A DNA stretch of 64,000 nt from Clostridium thermobutyricum DSM 4928 (GTDB lineage: Bacteria; Bacillota; Clostridia; Clostridiales; Clostridiaceae): assembly GCF_002050515.1 (NCBI RefSeq), contig NZ_LTAY01000059.1, positions 62,001 through 126,000 of the forward strand. Reading direction: 5' to 3'. Shown here piece by piece: positions 26,945 through 36,479 of the stretch; positions within the stretch are counted from its first letter, which is position 1; every line of letters starts with the position of its first letter. A program made the translations under genes and the position numbers. Under the pieces are notes generated by a model. It did not search any database. It was not told the origin of the DNA and saw nothing but the letters and a program-made list of their open reading frames with translations.

Positions 26945-27976
26945 ATGAAGCAATATGCAATTTTAGCAAATCCGGGGCATAACCGTATATATTTTGATAC
27001 TGCATTAACTATTGCATTTTCAGAATTAAAAGCGATAATATCTTCACATGGAGTAGAAATACAAGAAATATTTGAAGGAGATTTAGGTCTTCCAGCTTGT
27101 ATTTGTTTTAAAACTGAGAAGGAGTTACAACAAGAAGATTTTAAAAGAATAAGTACAGCATCAATTTTCTATGCTCTTTTTGAAGTTGTTGAAGAAGGAT
27201 TATTAAAGCCTATAGCTATAGAAGATTTTAGAAGTTTCCCAGAAAGTATGGTTCAAATATTAAAATATACTGGAAAAACAAATGAACAGTTTACTAGATT
27301 AATGGTTAACTTAGCATTAAGTGCTTGTAAAACAGGAAGCAAAAAAATAAGATTAATAGATCCTATGTGTGGAAAAGGAACAACATTATATGAAGGTCTT
27401 ATTAGAGGATTTGATGTAACTGGAATAGAAATAAATTCACAATGGGCTCAAGAAATTCAAACATATCTTATTAGATATTTAAAAATGGGAAAATATAAAC
27501 ATAAATCTCAAAAAGAAAAAAGATCTGGAGCTAATGGAAAGAAAATTGCAGAATGTTTCATAGTTGATACTGCTAGTAAAAAAGAAGAGTTTATGAAAAA
27601 TAATACTCAAAACTTCAATTTATTTGTTTCAGATACAAGAAATGCGAAGATTTTAATAAAGAAAAATTCATGTGATATTCTTGTTTCTGATTTACCATAT
27701 GGAGTTCAGCATGGAAGTAAAAGTGCTACAGAACAAAGCATGGATAGAAGTCCCTTACAACTTTTAAAAGATTGTATACCATCATGGCATCACGTATTAA
27801 AAGTTAAAGGCTCATTATGTATATCATTTAATGAATTTACTTTAAAATATGCAGATGTAAAAGAAGTTTTAGAAAATAATGGATTTAAAGTTTTAGATGA
27901 AGAACCATTTAATAATTATATTCATAGAGTTGATCAATCAATAAATCGTAATTTAATAGTAGCAGTTAAAATTTAA
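26945..27976 (+). CDS. RNA/DNA methylase of the UPF0020/TRM11-like family
   Basis: 343 aa SAM-dependent methyltransferase. Motif I is RLIDPMCGKGTTLYEGL (about residues 135-152), and the catalytic N/D-PPY type motif is SDLPYGVQHG (about 243-252), the form seen in guanine-N2 tRNA methylases. The first 110 residues lack a clear THUMP signature. AAAGGTATGATAAAAAC precedes the ATG. tRNA modification is inferred from family; the position modified is not known. A terminator shared with the facing tRNA gene follows. Confidence 0.8.
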   Translation: MKQYAILANPGHNRIYFDTALTIAFSELKAIISSHGVEIQEIFEGDLGLPACICFKTEKELQQEDFKRISTASIFYALFEVVEEGLLKPIAIEDFRSFPESMVQILKYTGKTNEQFTRLMVNLALSACKTGSKKIRLIDPMCGKGTTLYEGLIRGFDVTGIEINSQWAQEIQTYLIRYLKMGKYKHKSQKEKRSGANGKKIAECFIVDTASKKEEFMKNNTQNFNLFVSDTRNAKILIKKNSCDILVSDLPYGVQHGSKSATEQSMDRSPLQLLKDCIPSWHHVLKVKGSLCISFNEFTLKYADVKEVLENNGFKVLDEEPFNNYIHRVDQSINRNLIVAVKI

Positions 27977-27988
27977 ATTTAAAATAAA

Positions 27989-28013
27989 AAAAGATTCTTT
28001 TTAGAATCTTTTT
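27989..28013. terminator. Bidirectional terminator between the methylase and the tRNA gene
   Basis: AAAAGATTCT pairs with AGAATCTTTT around a TTT loop, with A-rich sequence before and T-rich after, so it can serve both converging genes. Confidence 0.8.
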
Positions 28014-28014
28014 A

Positions 28015-28090
<76 letters not shown>

Positions 28091-28119
28091 ATATTAAATT
28101 TGTTTTACCAACTATTGTA

Positions 28120-28148
28120 AGTATAATACTAATGGCATAATAAGTCAA
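28120..28148 (-). promoter_or_regulatory. Promoter of the initiator tRNA gene
   Basis: On the minus strand TTGACT (28148-28143) and TATACT (28125-28120) are separated by 17 bases, 30 bases upstream of the mature tRNA end. Confidence 0.75.
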
Positions 28149-28189
28149 TAAATTTTAATAAAAATAAAAAAATAACTTAATATTTTATC

Positions 28190-28233
28190 AAAAGTACTAT
28201 TGATTCATAGAATGAATTAATAGTACTTTTTTT
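28190..28233 (+). terminator. Terminator-like hairpin directly in front of the csp ribosome binding site
   Basis: AAAAGTACTATTGATTCAT (28190-28208) pairs, with one mismatch, with ATGAATTAATAGTACTTTT (28212-28230), and seven T residues in all follow the stem. GAGGTG begins one base later (28234-28239). No plus-strand gene upstream needs a terminator here, so it is either insulation or an attenuator within the csp leader. Confidence 0.65.
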
Positions 28234-28246
28234 GAGGTGAATTATT

Positions 28247-31200
28247 ATAGCAATAGATATTTTTGAATCTAAATTAAGATTTTATAATGAATTAAAAAAT
28301 AGGAATTTGAATGAAAAGCTTAACTTTTTAGGTAACAATGTAATGTCAGAAGATAAAAAAACTATAGAAGTTGTGAGTATAAGTGGGGAAAATGTGGATA
28401 AATTATCACAAATTGTGGATAACTTAGGTGGAACATATGAAAATCTAGGGTATGGATATGGAATAATAAATATATCTGTGGATAAGTTAGATAGTCTTAT
28501 GCAAGTAAAAGAATTTCAATATATAGAATTACCTAAAGTTTTATATACTACTGATTTTTATAGTAATAGAGATATATGTGTAAATCAACTTCAAAGTACT
28601 TATTCGACTTATGGAGAAGGAGTTTTAGTTGGATTTATTGATACTGGAATTGATTATAATCATCCTGGATTTAAAAAAGAAGATGGAACAACTAGAATAG
28701 AATATATTTGGGATTTAGATCTTAAGAAAGTTTTTAATAAAGAGCAGATAAATGAAGCCCTAAAAGCTCCTGAGCCTTTAAGTGTAGTACCAACTTATGA
28801 TTTGATAGGGCATGGAACTCATGTTGCTGGAATTGCATGTGCAGGAGGTAATATACCAAGGGATAGATATGGAGTTGCATCTAAATCATCTATTGCAATG
28901 GTTAAAGCTACAAGAGGACGATTTAGTATAAGTACACAGATTATGAGAGGAATTAAATTTTTAGTTGATAAATCTAGAGAATTAAATATGCCTCTTGCAA
29001 TAAATATAAGTTTAAGTACTAATGATGGAGCTCATAATGGAAGTTCACTTTTAGAAAAATATATTCAAACAGTTTGTGATTTAGAAAGAGTAACTATAGT
29101 AATAGCAGCAGGAAATGAAGGAGCTGCATCACATCATGTTGGAGGAGAGTTAAGAGAAGAACAAAATATAGATATTAATGTTGAACTAGGAGAAAAATCT
29201 TTAAATTTATCATTGTTCTTAAGTGTTTTAAGTAGAATTAGTATACAAATTACAAATCCAGCAGCTAAAACTACTGGAGAATTTACATTAAGGCAAGGTT
29301 TTAATGAAGTTGGGTTAGATGGAGATAGAGTACTTTTTTATGTTTCAGGACCTAAACCTTTTGATTTAACAGGAGAAATATTAATAAGTCTAGTTGCAGG
29401 GGGAGAGGAATTAATTTCTGGGACATGGGTTTTAAAAATAAAAAGTTTAAATAAATATACAGGAAGATATGATATTTGGCTTCCTATTTCAGAAGGATTA
29501 AATCCTAATACAAAATTTTTACATCCAACTTTATTTAATACTTTAGGAATACCAGCTACAGTTAGTAATGTGATATCTGTTGGAAGTTATAATAATGTGA
29601 CAAATAATATTTCTCCTTTTAGTGGAAGAGGTGCATTATCTTCTAATGGAAATATAAAACCAGAACTTATAGCACCAGGAGAAAATATAATGTCTTTGTC
29701 ACCAGGTGGATTTGATACAAAAACAGGAACATCTATGGCAACACCTCATGTGACTGGAGTGGTAGCGCTTTTTATGGAATGGGGAATAGTAAAAGGAAAT
29801 GATAAATTTTTATTTGGTGAAAGACTTAAAAATTATTTAGTAAGAGGAGCAAAAAGAGATAGACCAGATGAGATATATCCAAATCCAATATGGGGATATG
29901 GAACTGTGTGTGCATATAATTCTTTAGAAATTTTAAGAGAGGAATTAAATATACCTATGGTAGGAAATAGAATAGATAGAGCAAAAAGAATAGTAGAATA
30001 TTATGGGGATATAGCATCAATAATAGCAAAAAATTTTCCAGAGGCTAATGTAATTATATTAGATGAGAGAACTGCTGTTATAGAAGCGCCCTATAATGTT
30101 CTAGTTGAAATATTAAAAAATGTAAATGAAATAGTTTATGTTGAATCATCACCAGTATACACTTTGAATTTATTATCTCCAGTAGAAGCATCTGGAGCTA
30201 ATTTATTTCATAATAACCCATATCTTTCTTTGACAGGTAGAGGAGTATTAGTAGGAATAATTGATAGTGGAATTGATTATTTAAATAAAGAATTTATGAG
30301 AGAAGATGATACTACTAGAATTGTTTCTTTATGGGATCAAACTGTATCTGGAAATCCAGTAACTTGGCATGATTATGGAAGAGTATTTGAAGAAAATGAG
30401 ATAAATGAAGCTATAAAATTAAGTCTTAGTGGAGGAGATCCTTATACTATAGTAAATTCAAAAGATGAAATTGGTCACGGAACTATGGTTGCAGGACTAG
30501 TAGGAGCAAGAGGAATAAATCCAGAATTAATAGGAGCAGCACCAGATTGTGAATTTATAATAGTTAAGTTAAAAGAAGCATCACCTGGTTATTTATCAGA
30601 AGCAGGAGTTACAATTGAAGGAAGAGGAAGATATGAAAATGGAGATATTGTATTAGGAATAAGGCATATAATTGAAGTAGCTAGGCAAAAGCTTATGCCA
30701 TTAATATTATATATTCCACTTGGAACATCAATGGGTTCACATGATGGACATACAATTATAGAAAGATATATTGATGATCTCTCTAAAAGAAGAGGAGTTG
30801 TTGTTGTAACATGTACTGGAAATGAAGGAGATGCAGATATTCATACAGAAGGAACTTTAACTGGCAATGGAGATATGAAAACAATAGAGTTAGTTGCAGA
30901 TAAAAATCAAACAAATTTAAATTTTGAAATTTGGTTTAGAAAACCAGATAAAGTATCATTATCAATAATATCTCCATCAGGAGAAGTAATAGAAAAAATA
31001 CCAGCTAGGTTACATCAAATAGAAGAGATAAGATTTGTTTTTGAAAAGACTACAATGTATGTGCAATATTTAATACCTGAGGAGATAACAGGAGATGAAG
31101 CTATAAGAATTAAAATTAAAGATTTGAAAGAAGGAATTTGGCAGTTTAGATTAATAGGTGATTATATTATTGATGGAAGATATAATGCTTGGTTGCCTCA

Positions 31201-31720
31201 AAGACAGCTTATATCTCCAGGAACAAAATTTTTAAATTCAAGCCAATATATAACACTAAATATGCCATCCACAGCAAATAGTACTATTGTTGCTGCATAT
31301 TATAATCAAAATAATACGGCTACTGTTGGTAAATCAGGAAGAGGATTTACTAGAGATGGTAGAATAAAGCCAGATATAGCTGCTGGAGGAGTTGATGCAT
31401 TAACAATTACACCAGGAGGAGGAACTCAAATATCCAGTGGTTCATCAGTTGCAGGAGCAGTTTTAGCAGGATGTTGTGCTTTATTAATGCAATGGGGAAT
31501 TGTAGATGATAATGATCCTACTATGTATTCTGTAAAGATGAAAGCTTACATTATAAGAGGAGCTAAAATGAGAGAAGGAGATATATATCCTAATAGAGAA
31601 TGGGGATATGGAATGCTAGATCTTAAAGGTGTTTTTGATAGCATGAGAGCAAGTGCTACAAGAGGCAACTATCAAGAATATGACGTTAATGGATTATTTG
31701 TTAGAAAACTAAAGAATTAA
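28247..31720 (+). CDS. Germination protease with two Csp subtilase modules (CspBA-like)
   Basis: Subtilisin-family germination protease. Counting from TTG 28307, module 1 has Asp112 (FIDTGIDYNHPG), His169 (GHGTHVAG), oxyanion Asn (AAGNEG) and Ser476 (GTSMATPH). Module 2 follows a second prodomain-like segment (about 545-630) and has Asp653 (IIDSGIDY), His724 (GHGTMVAG), Asn839 (TGNEG) and Ser1047 in the altered motif GSSVAGA. The open frame extends upstream to ATT/ATA codons placed right after GAGGTG; ATA at 28247 (7-base spacing) is taken as the likely start, adding 20 residues. sleC, the known Csp substrate, follows. Csp proteases are spore-packaged and cleave pro-SleC. Confidence 0.85.
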   Translation: MAIDIFESKLRFYNELKNRNLNEKLNFLGNNVMSEDKKTIEVVSISGENVDKLSQIVDNLGGTYENLGYGYGIINISVDKLDSLMQVKEFQYIELPKVLYTTDFYSNRDICVNQLQSTYSTYGEGVLVGFIDTGIDYNHPGFKKEDGTTRIEYIWDLDLKKVFNKEQINEALKAPEPLSVVPTYDLIGHGTHVAGIACAGGNIPRDRYGVASKSSIAMVKATRGRFSISTQIMRGIKFLVDKSRELNMPLAINISLSTNDGAHNGSSLLEKYIQTVCDLERVTIVIAAGNEGAASHHVGGELREEQNIDINVELGEKSLNLSLFLSVLSRISIQITNPAAKTTGEFTLRQGFNEVGLDGDRVLFYVSGPKPFDLTGEILISLVAGGEELISGTWVLKIKSLNKYTGRYDIWLPISEGLNPNTKFLHPTLFNTLGIPATVSNVISVGSYNNVTNNISPFSGRGALSSNGNIKPELIAPGENIMSLSPGGFDTKTGTSMATPHVTGVVALFMEWGIVKGNDKFLFGERLKNYLVRGAKRDRPDEIYPNPIWGYGTVCAYNSLEILREELNIPMVGNRIDRAKRIVEYYGDIASIIAKNFPEANVIILDERTAVIEAPYNVLVEILKNVNEIVYVESSPVYTLNLLSPVEASGANLFHNNPYLSLTGRGVLVGIIDSGIDYLNKEFMREDDTTRIVSLWDQTVSGNPVTWHDYGRVFEENEINEAIKLSLSGGDPYTIVNSKDEIGHGTMVAGLVGARGINPELIGAAPDCEFIIVKLKEASPGYLSEAGVTIEGRGRYENGDIVLGIRHIIEVARQKLMPLILYIPLGTSMGSHDGHTIIERYIDDLSKRRGVVVVTCTGNEGDADIHTEGTLTGNGDMKTIELVADKNQTNLNFEIWFRKPDKVSLSIISPSGEVIEKIPARLHQIEEIRFVFEKTTMYVQYLIPEEITGDEAIRIKIKDLKEGIWQFRLIGDYIIDGRYNAWLPQRQLISPGTKFLNSSQYITLNMPSTANSTIVAAYYNQNNTATVGKSGRGFTRDGRIKPDIAAGGVDALTITPGGGTQISSGSSVAGAVLAGCCALLMQWGIVDDNDPTMYSVKMKAYIIRGAKMREGDIYPNREWGYGMLDLKGVFDSMRASATRGNYQEYDVNGLFVRKLKN

Positions 31721-31780
31721 AGAACAAATAATTTAAATTGGAATAGATTGATTATAAGAGAAATATTAAGGAGTTATATT

Positions 31781-33037
31781 ATGGCTGAAAAAGGAAGATT
31801 AAGAATTCAGTGTTTTCAATATCGAAATTTTATACCAATAGATGGTTGCAAGGCTACTATAACAGCTGTAGATCAAACAGGTTTACAAAGGAAACGTTCT
31901 AAGAGAGTAACTGAAGTAATATTGCAAACAGATTCTTCTGGTTTAACTGAAACTATAGAATTAGATGCACCACCAAGAGCTAATTCGGAATCTCCATCTG
32001 GTGAAAATCCATATAGTTTATACAATATAAGAATTGAAAAAGAAGGTTTTAGAGATTTTGTTATTGATGGATGTCAGGTATTTGCTGATGAAACTGCATA
32101 TCAACCAGCTCATTTAGAAGAAGAGGAAAAAATAAGTGTTAGGCCAGAAGTAATAACAGTACAACCGAATAGACTTAATGGAGATTTTCCAAATAAAATT
32201 CCAGAAGAAGAAACTAAACCACTACCACCACCTTCTAGTGGAGTTGTTCTTCCAAATCCAGTAGTTCCAGAGTTTATTACAGTACATGAAGGTGCGCCAG
32301 CTTCTTCAGGAAGAAATCATACAATTTTATACAGAGATTATATAAAAAATGTAGCTTCAAGTGAAATTTATTCAACTTGGCCAAGAAGCGCATTAGAGGC
32401 AAATATTTTTTGTATAATATCATTTACGTTAAATAGAATATATACAGAATGGTATAGGTCAAGAGGATATAATTTTGATATAACTAATTCAACTGCATTT
32501 GACCAAGCCTTTTCTTATGGAAGAAACACATATGATAATATTAATGTTATTGTTGATGAGATATTTTCAACTTATATAAAGAGAATAGGCAGAAAACAAC
32601 CACTTTTTTCACAGTACTGTAATGGAACAACAGTTACATGCCCAAATTGGCTTAGTCAATGGGGAAGTAAATATTTAGGGGATCAAGGTAGAAATGCTGT
32701 AGATATTTTAAAATATTATTATGGAAGTAATATTGAACTTACTACTGCACCTGAAGTTAAAGGAAGTCCTCAATCATATCCAGGTTTTTCTTTAACAATA
32801 GGATCTAAAGGAAATCCAGTTAGAAGTACACAGGAATTTTTAAATAGGATTTCAATTAACTATCCTTTAATTCCTAAAGTAGCAGTAGATGGAATATATG
32901 GACCAAAATCAGCAGAGCAAGTTAAAGTATTCCAAAGTATTTTTGGACTGCCTCAAACTGGTGTAGTAGATTATAAAACTTGGTATAAGATTTCTGCCAT
33001 TTATACTGGAGTTACTAAAATTGCAGAACTTAATTAA
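31781..33037 (+). CDS. sleC: Spore cortex-lytic enzyme SleC (proenzyme)
   Basis: 418 aa. Layout: an N-terminal pro-region with a beta-sandwich-like segment (residues 1-110), a Pro-rich linker (EEETKPLPPPSSGVVLPNP, about 141-160) where activation cleavage would be expected, a SpoIID-like lytic transglycosylase domain (YRDYIKNVASSEIYSTWPRS, about 184-325), and a C-terminal PG_binding_1 repeat (GSKGNPVRSTQEFLN...VDGIYGPKSAEQVKVFQ). The start is ATG 31781 with AAGGAG; TTG 31748 lies upstream of that site. It directly follows the Csp gene. In other clostridia SleC degrades spore cortex after Csp cleavage. Confidence 0.92.
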   Translation: MAEKGRLRIQCFQYRNFIPIDGCKATITAVDQTGLQRKRSKRVTEVILQTDSSGLTETIELDAPPRANSESPSGENPYSLYNIRIEKEGFRDFVIDGCQVFADETAYQPAHLEEEEKISVRPEVITVQPNRLNGDFPNKIPEEETKPLPPPSSGVVLPNPVVPEFITVHEGAPASSGRNHTILYRDYIKNVASSEIYSTWPRSALEANIFCIISFTLNRIYTEWYRSRGYNFDITNSTAFDQAFSYGRNTYDNINVIVDEIFSTYIKRIGRKQPLFSQYCNGTTVTCPNWLSQWGSKYLGDQGRNAVDILKYYYGSNIELTTAPEVKGSPQSYPGFSLTIGSKGNPVRSTQEFLNRISINYPLIPKVAVDGIYGPKSAEQVKVFQSIFGLPQTGVVDYKTWYKISAIYTGVTKIAELN

Positions 33038-33042
33038 TAAGG

Positions 33043-33072
33043 AATAAAGCAGTACTAAAGTACTGCTTTATT
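33043..33072. terminator. Bidirectional terminator after sleC
   Basis: AATAAAGCAGTACT (33043-33056) pairs perfectly with AGTACTGCTTTATT (33059-33072). It lies between sleC and the converging YkvI-like gene. Confidence 0.85.
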
Positions 33073-34134
33073 TTACTTTAAATTATTTTTATTTTTAATA
33101 TAGTATTTCACACAACAAAAAACAAATATTAAGCTTAAAATTCCAAAGATAGGATATAATGTTGAAATTAATTTACCAAATCCTATAAGAGAAATAGGGA
33201 AAGCAATTAATAAAACTAAAATAACACTTTTCTTAAATGGAATTTTAAAAGTGTGTTCTAAAGTTCTGCTTATTGAATATACATCTGAAACTTCTGTAGA
33301 GAACATTTCCATAAGAATAACTATAAGTAATAATGCTTGTATTATAGTTCCAAATCTTTTAGAAACAAAAAGCAATGGAACTTCATATTCAAAAATATAA
33401 GGAACATTTACAGTAAGTAAAAAGTTAATCATTAAAGATAGTAATGTAAGGCCTACAGCGCCAACAATTACACCTTTTTTCATAATTTTTTTGTTTTTAA
33501 CACTAGTACATAACGGAACTAGAACACCACAACAACAAAAAACATTATATCCTGCGTATAGAATAGTTGAAATTGCTAAATTGCCTTCTTTTTTAGGAAA
33601 ACTTTCTAATATTTGAGTGAAGTCTATTGTATCCATACATAAGAATAAATATAAACCTGTGATTGTAACTATTGTAAAAATTAATGTTGGAACTATAAAA
33701 GAATTTATTTCTATTAATCCTTCAGTCCCACGATATAGAAAAAATATTGCAATAGCAATCATTAAAAATGTACCAACAATCTTAGGAATTCCTGAAAATT
33801 GATGAATTAAAGCTCCGCTTCCAGCAAGTATTATAGAAGCACTTGAGATAAGATAAAAAGTCATAGTTACACCAGTTATTTTACCAAAAAAATTTGGGCT
33901 TATAACATTTATAAAATCACTATAAGAGTTGAGATTTTTATGACTACTTATCTTAATTATAATTGAGGTTATTATAATGTAAAAAATCCCGCACAGAACT
34001 ATAAATATAAAACTTAATGGACCAAAAGATGTGAAGAAATGAGTTATTTCTTGACCTGAAGCTAGTCCTGCACCTACTATAGTTCCAATAAAAACAGCGG
34101 CAATCTGAAAAATTTTAGAAAAATATTTTAGCAT
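33073..34134 (-). CDS. YkvI-family membrane protein (APC/LeuT-fold transporter relative)
   Basis: 353 aa, about ten hydrophobic spans. The first span carries the hallmark GTIVGAGLASGQEI, an unwound-helix motif of the YkvI branch of the amino acid/polyamine/organocation superfamily. Later spans contain LYAGYNVFCCCGVLVPL. No substrate is established for the family. The gene is monocistronic on the minus strand, with AAAGGAG upstream of its ATG and a shared terminator with sleC after it; its proximity to the germination locus may be chance. Confidence 0.85.
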   Translation of the reverse strand: MLKYFSKIFQIAAVFIGTIVGAGLASGQEITHFFTSFGPLSFIFIVLCGIFYIIITSIIIKISSHKNLNSYSDFINVISPNFFGKITGVTMTFYLISSASIILAGSGALIHQFSGIPKIVGTFLMIAIAIFFLYRGTEGLIEINSFIVPTLIFTIVTITGLYLFLCMDTIDFTQILESFPKKEGNLAISTILYAGYNVFCCCGVLVPLCTSVKNKKIMKKGVIVGAVGLTLLSLMINFLLTVNVPYIFEYEVPLLFVSKRFGTIIQALLLIVILMEMFSTEVSDVYSISRTLEHTFKIPFKKSVILVLLIAFPISLIGFGKLISTLYPIFGILSLIFVFCCVKYYIKNKNNLK

Positions 34135-34265
34135 AAAAACTCCTTTAAAAAAATTAGTATTCTTAACAATATATAAGTAAATTTACTGAAATATTCTAAC
34201 AATAGTGAATAAGAGGGGTATTATAAGGAAAACTAATTTTGATAGTTTAGATAGGAGGAAATCAA

Positions 34266-35315
34266 ATGAGGAAAAATTTAATAATCATATTATTAATTTT
34301 TGTAGTAATTTTATTTGGATGTCAAAAAGAAAATAGAGATATAAAGATATTTAATTCTGATGTGGCAAGACAAAAAGCTTTAGAATATATGTTTAAGATG
34401 AAAATAGGAGATATAGAAGGTGCAAATGAAATATCAACAAAAGAACTTGCAACAAAAGAAGATTTAGGAAAAAACGAAATGAGTGTAGTATCATATACAG
34501 TAGATAGAATATCAGAGTTAAAAGATGGTGCATATGTGGAAATGAAAGTTGTAAAAACTCAAAGTGAAGGAGCAAAATGCACATTAGATAAGTGGGTATT
34601 AAAAGTTGAAAAAGAGTCAGAAAGTTATAAAATATCTGAAATTAAAAGTACTAATAAACAACAAGTAGCTTCTAATGGAAATTCATTAGATATTATAGAT
34701 GCCGAGGCATCTTATAAAGAAAAAATAACTAATCTTAATGATTTACCAGATATATTATATCCTAAAGGACAGGAGCCTATGATTGATGTACAAGAGATAC
34801 CGAAACAAAGTTATCAGACTGTTGGGATGAGTCTTGATTCAAATAAGATAGCTTTTAGTACAACAGATGGTAAAAATTGTTTTGTTGCTGTTGCTTTAAT
34901 GGAACATGCAAGACCAGCTGCTGCTTCAGGAGGAGGTCAACAAATAGCTCCAAGAGATTTAGAAAAAATACTTGAAAAGCCATTAGCTCAAAAGATAGTG
35001 TATTGCGATATATTACCTAATACAAAAATAGCAAATTTTGTATTTACAGAAGAGTCTAATGCACTTATTGTTCAATATATAGAAGGTAATAATTCAAAAG
35101 GTTTAAAAATTTATACTATGCCTGGAGGAGATTTATTAGATTTAAAACTTGATAAGATATTTCCGTTAGATAAATATAGTGTAGAATATGTTGCATCAGT
35201 AAAATCAAATATTTTAATAAATGTTAAAAAGAAAGATGGAGTAAATGGCATTAGTCAAAATCTTTTAGGAGAATATATAATAGATGTAGAAAAAGAAGAA
35301 GTAGCTAAATTATAA
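34266..35315 (+). CDS. Uncharacterised lipoprotein
   Basis: 349 aa. A signal peptide (MRKNLIIILLIFVVILFGC) ends in a lipobox with lipidated Cys19, so the protein is anchored outside the cytoplasmic membrane. The mature part begins with a short domain similar in size to the NTF2-like DUF4878 region (VARQKALEYMFKMKIGDIEGANE...CTLDKWVLKVEKES), followed by a beta-rich domain. A low-complexity AAASGGGQQ loop lies near residue 220. No catalytic motif was recognised. TAGGAGGAAATCAA precedes the ATG. Function unknown. Confidence 0.8.
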   Translation: MRKNLIIILLIFVVILFGCQKENRDIKIFNSDVARQKALEYMFKMKIGDIEGANEISTKELATKEDLGKNEMSVVSYTVDRISELKDGAYVEMKVVKTQSEGAKCTLDKWVLKVEKESESYKISEIKSTNKQQVASNGNSLDIIDAEASYKEKITNLNDLPDILYPKGQEPMIDVQEIPKQSYQTVGMSLDSNKIAFSTTDGKNCFVAVALMEHARPAAASGGGQQIAPRDLEKILEKPLAQKIVYCDILPNTKIANFVFTEESNALIVQYIEGNNSKGLKIYTMPGGDLLDLKLDKIFPLDKYSVEYVASVKSNILINVKKKDGVNGISQNLLGEYIIDVEKEEVAKL

Positions 35316-35392
35316 TTAAAAATTCATTTGTTGGTTAGTAATTAATAGTTGTGTTATAGTATAAGAAAATAATTTATAAATTGGAGGCAAAA

Positions 35393-36319
35393 ATGGCTAA
35401 AGAATGGAATGGCAAGAGATATCATAATTTAAACCATTTTTTAAGAGAAAAATTTGGTGAAAAAGTGTTTAAAATTTCTTTAGATGGTGGTTTCACTTGC
35501 CCAAATAGAGATGGAAAAGTAGCAAAAGGAGGGTGTACTTTCTGTAGTGAAAGAGGATCAGGAGATTTTGCTGGAAATAGAGAAATATCTATAACAAAAC
35601 AATTTATTGATGTTAAGGACATGATGAATAAAAAATGGAAACAAGGTAAATATATCGCTTATTTCCAAGCTTATACAAATACATATGCGCCAATAGAAGA
35701 ACTTAAAAGAAAATATGAAGAGGCTATTAATCAAGAAGGTGTTGTGGCACTTGCAATAGCAACAAGACCAGATTGTTTAGGAGAAGATGTCCTAGACTTA
35801 ATAGAAGAAATGAATAAAAAACTTTATGTATGGATAGAAATAGGACTTCAAACAGTTTCAGATAAAACAGGAAGAAAGATAAATAGAGGATATGATACTT
35901 CTGTATATATTGATGCAATTGAAAGACTAAAAAAGAGAAAAATTGATTTTGTAACTCATTGTATATTTGGTCTTCCAGGAGAAACTCAAGAAGATATGCT
36001 TAAAACAGTAGAATTTGTAGCTCATACAGGTTCTACAGGGGTTAAATTTCATTTACTTCACCTTATGGAGGGAACACCACTTGTAAGTCTTTATGAAAAA
36101 GGTGGATTAAAACTTATGGAACAAGATGAGTATATTGATACTCTTTGTAAGGCTATAACTATGATTCCTGAAGAAATGGTTGTTCATAGATTAACTGGAG
36201 ATGCTCCAAGAGATCTTTTAATAGGACCTATGTGGAGCCTTAAAAAATGGGAAGTTTTAAATGCAATAGATAAAGCGTTTGTAGATAATGATATATATCA
36301 AGGAAAAAACTTTAAGTAA
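35393..36319 (+). CDS. Radical SAM protein, YtqA/TIGR01212 family
   Basis: 308 aa. The [4Fe-4S]-binding cysteines are in FTCPNRDGKVAKGGCTFCSE (C-x9-C-x2-C spacing typical of this family, about residues 29-42). Further radical SAM motifs are YFQAYTNTYAP, ALAIATRPDCL and VWIEIGLQTVSDKT. The start ATG 35393 is placed by GGAGG at 35383-35387; an in-frame TTG at 35381 overlaps that site. The biological role of YtqA proteins is not established, although tRNA or cofactor modification has been suggested for relatives. Monocistronic. Confidence 0.88.
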   Translation: MAKEWNGKRYHNLNHFLREKFGEKVFKISLDGGFTCPNRDGKVAKGGCTFCSERGSGDFAGNREISITKQFIDVKDMMNKKWKQGKYIAYFQAYTNTYAPIEELKRKYEEAINQEGVVALAIATRPDCLGEDVLDLIEEMNKKLYVWIEIGLQTVSDKTGRKINRGYDTSVYIDAIERLKKRKIDFVTHCIFGLPGETQEDMLKTVEFVAHTGSTGVKFHLLHLMEGTPLVSLYEKGGLKLMEQDEYIDTLCKAITMIPEEMVVHRLTGDAPRDLLIGPMWSLKKWEVLNAIDKAFVDNDIYQGKNFK

Positions 36320-36322
36320 ATT

Positions 36323-36367
36323 AAAAAAGCAACTTAACTTTAAATTATAAAGTTAAGTTGCTTTTTT
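36323..36367 (+). terminator. Terminator of the YtqA-like gene
   Basis: AAAAAAGCAACTTAACTTT (36323-36341) pairs perfectly with AAAGTTAAGTTGCTTTTTT (36349-36367). Confidence 0.85.
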
Positions 36368-36479
36368 ATAATTGAATTATTTTAGTATATAATTTAGTTA
36401 TATTAAGTTTATAAGATTTATATAGGAAGTTATAAATTTTAATGAATATATTGATTTGAAAAATAAGGAGTAATATGCA

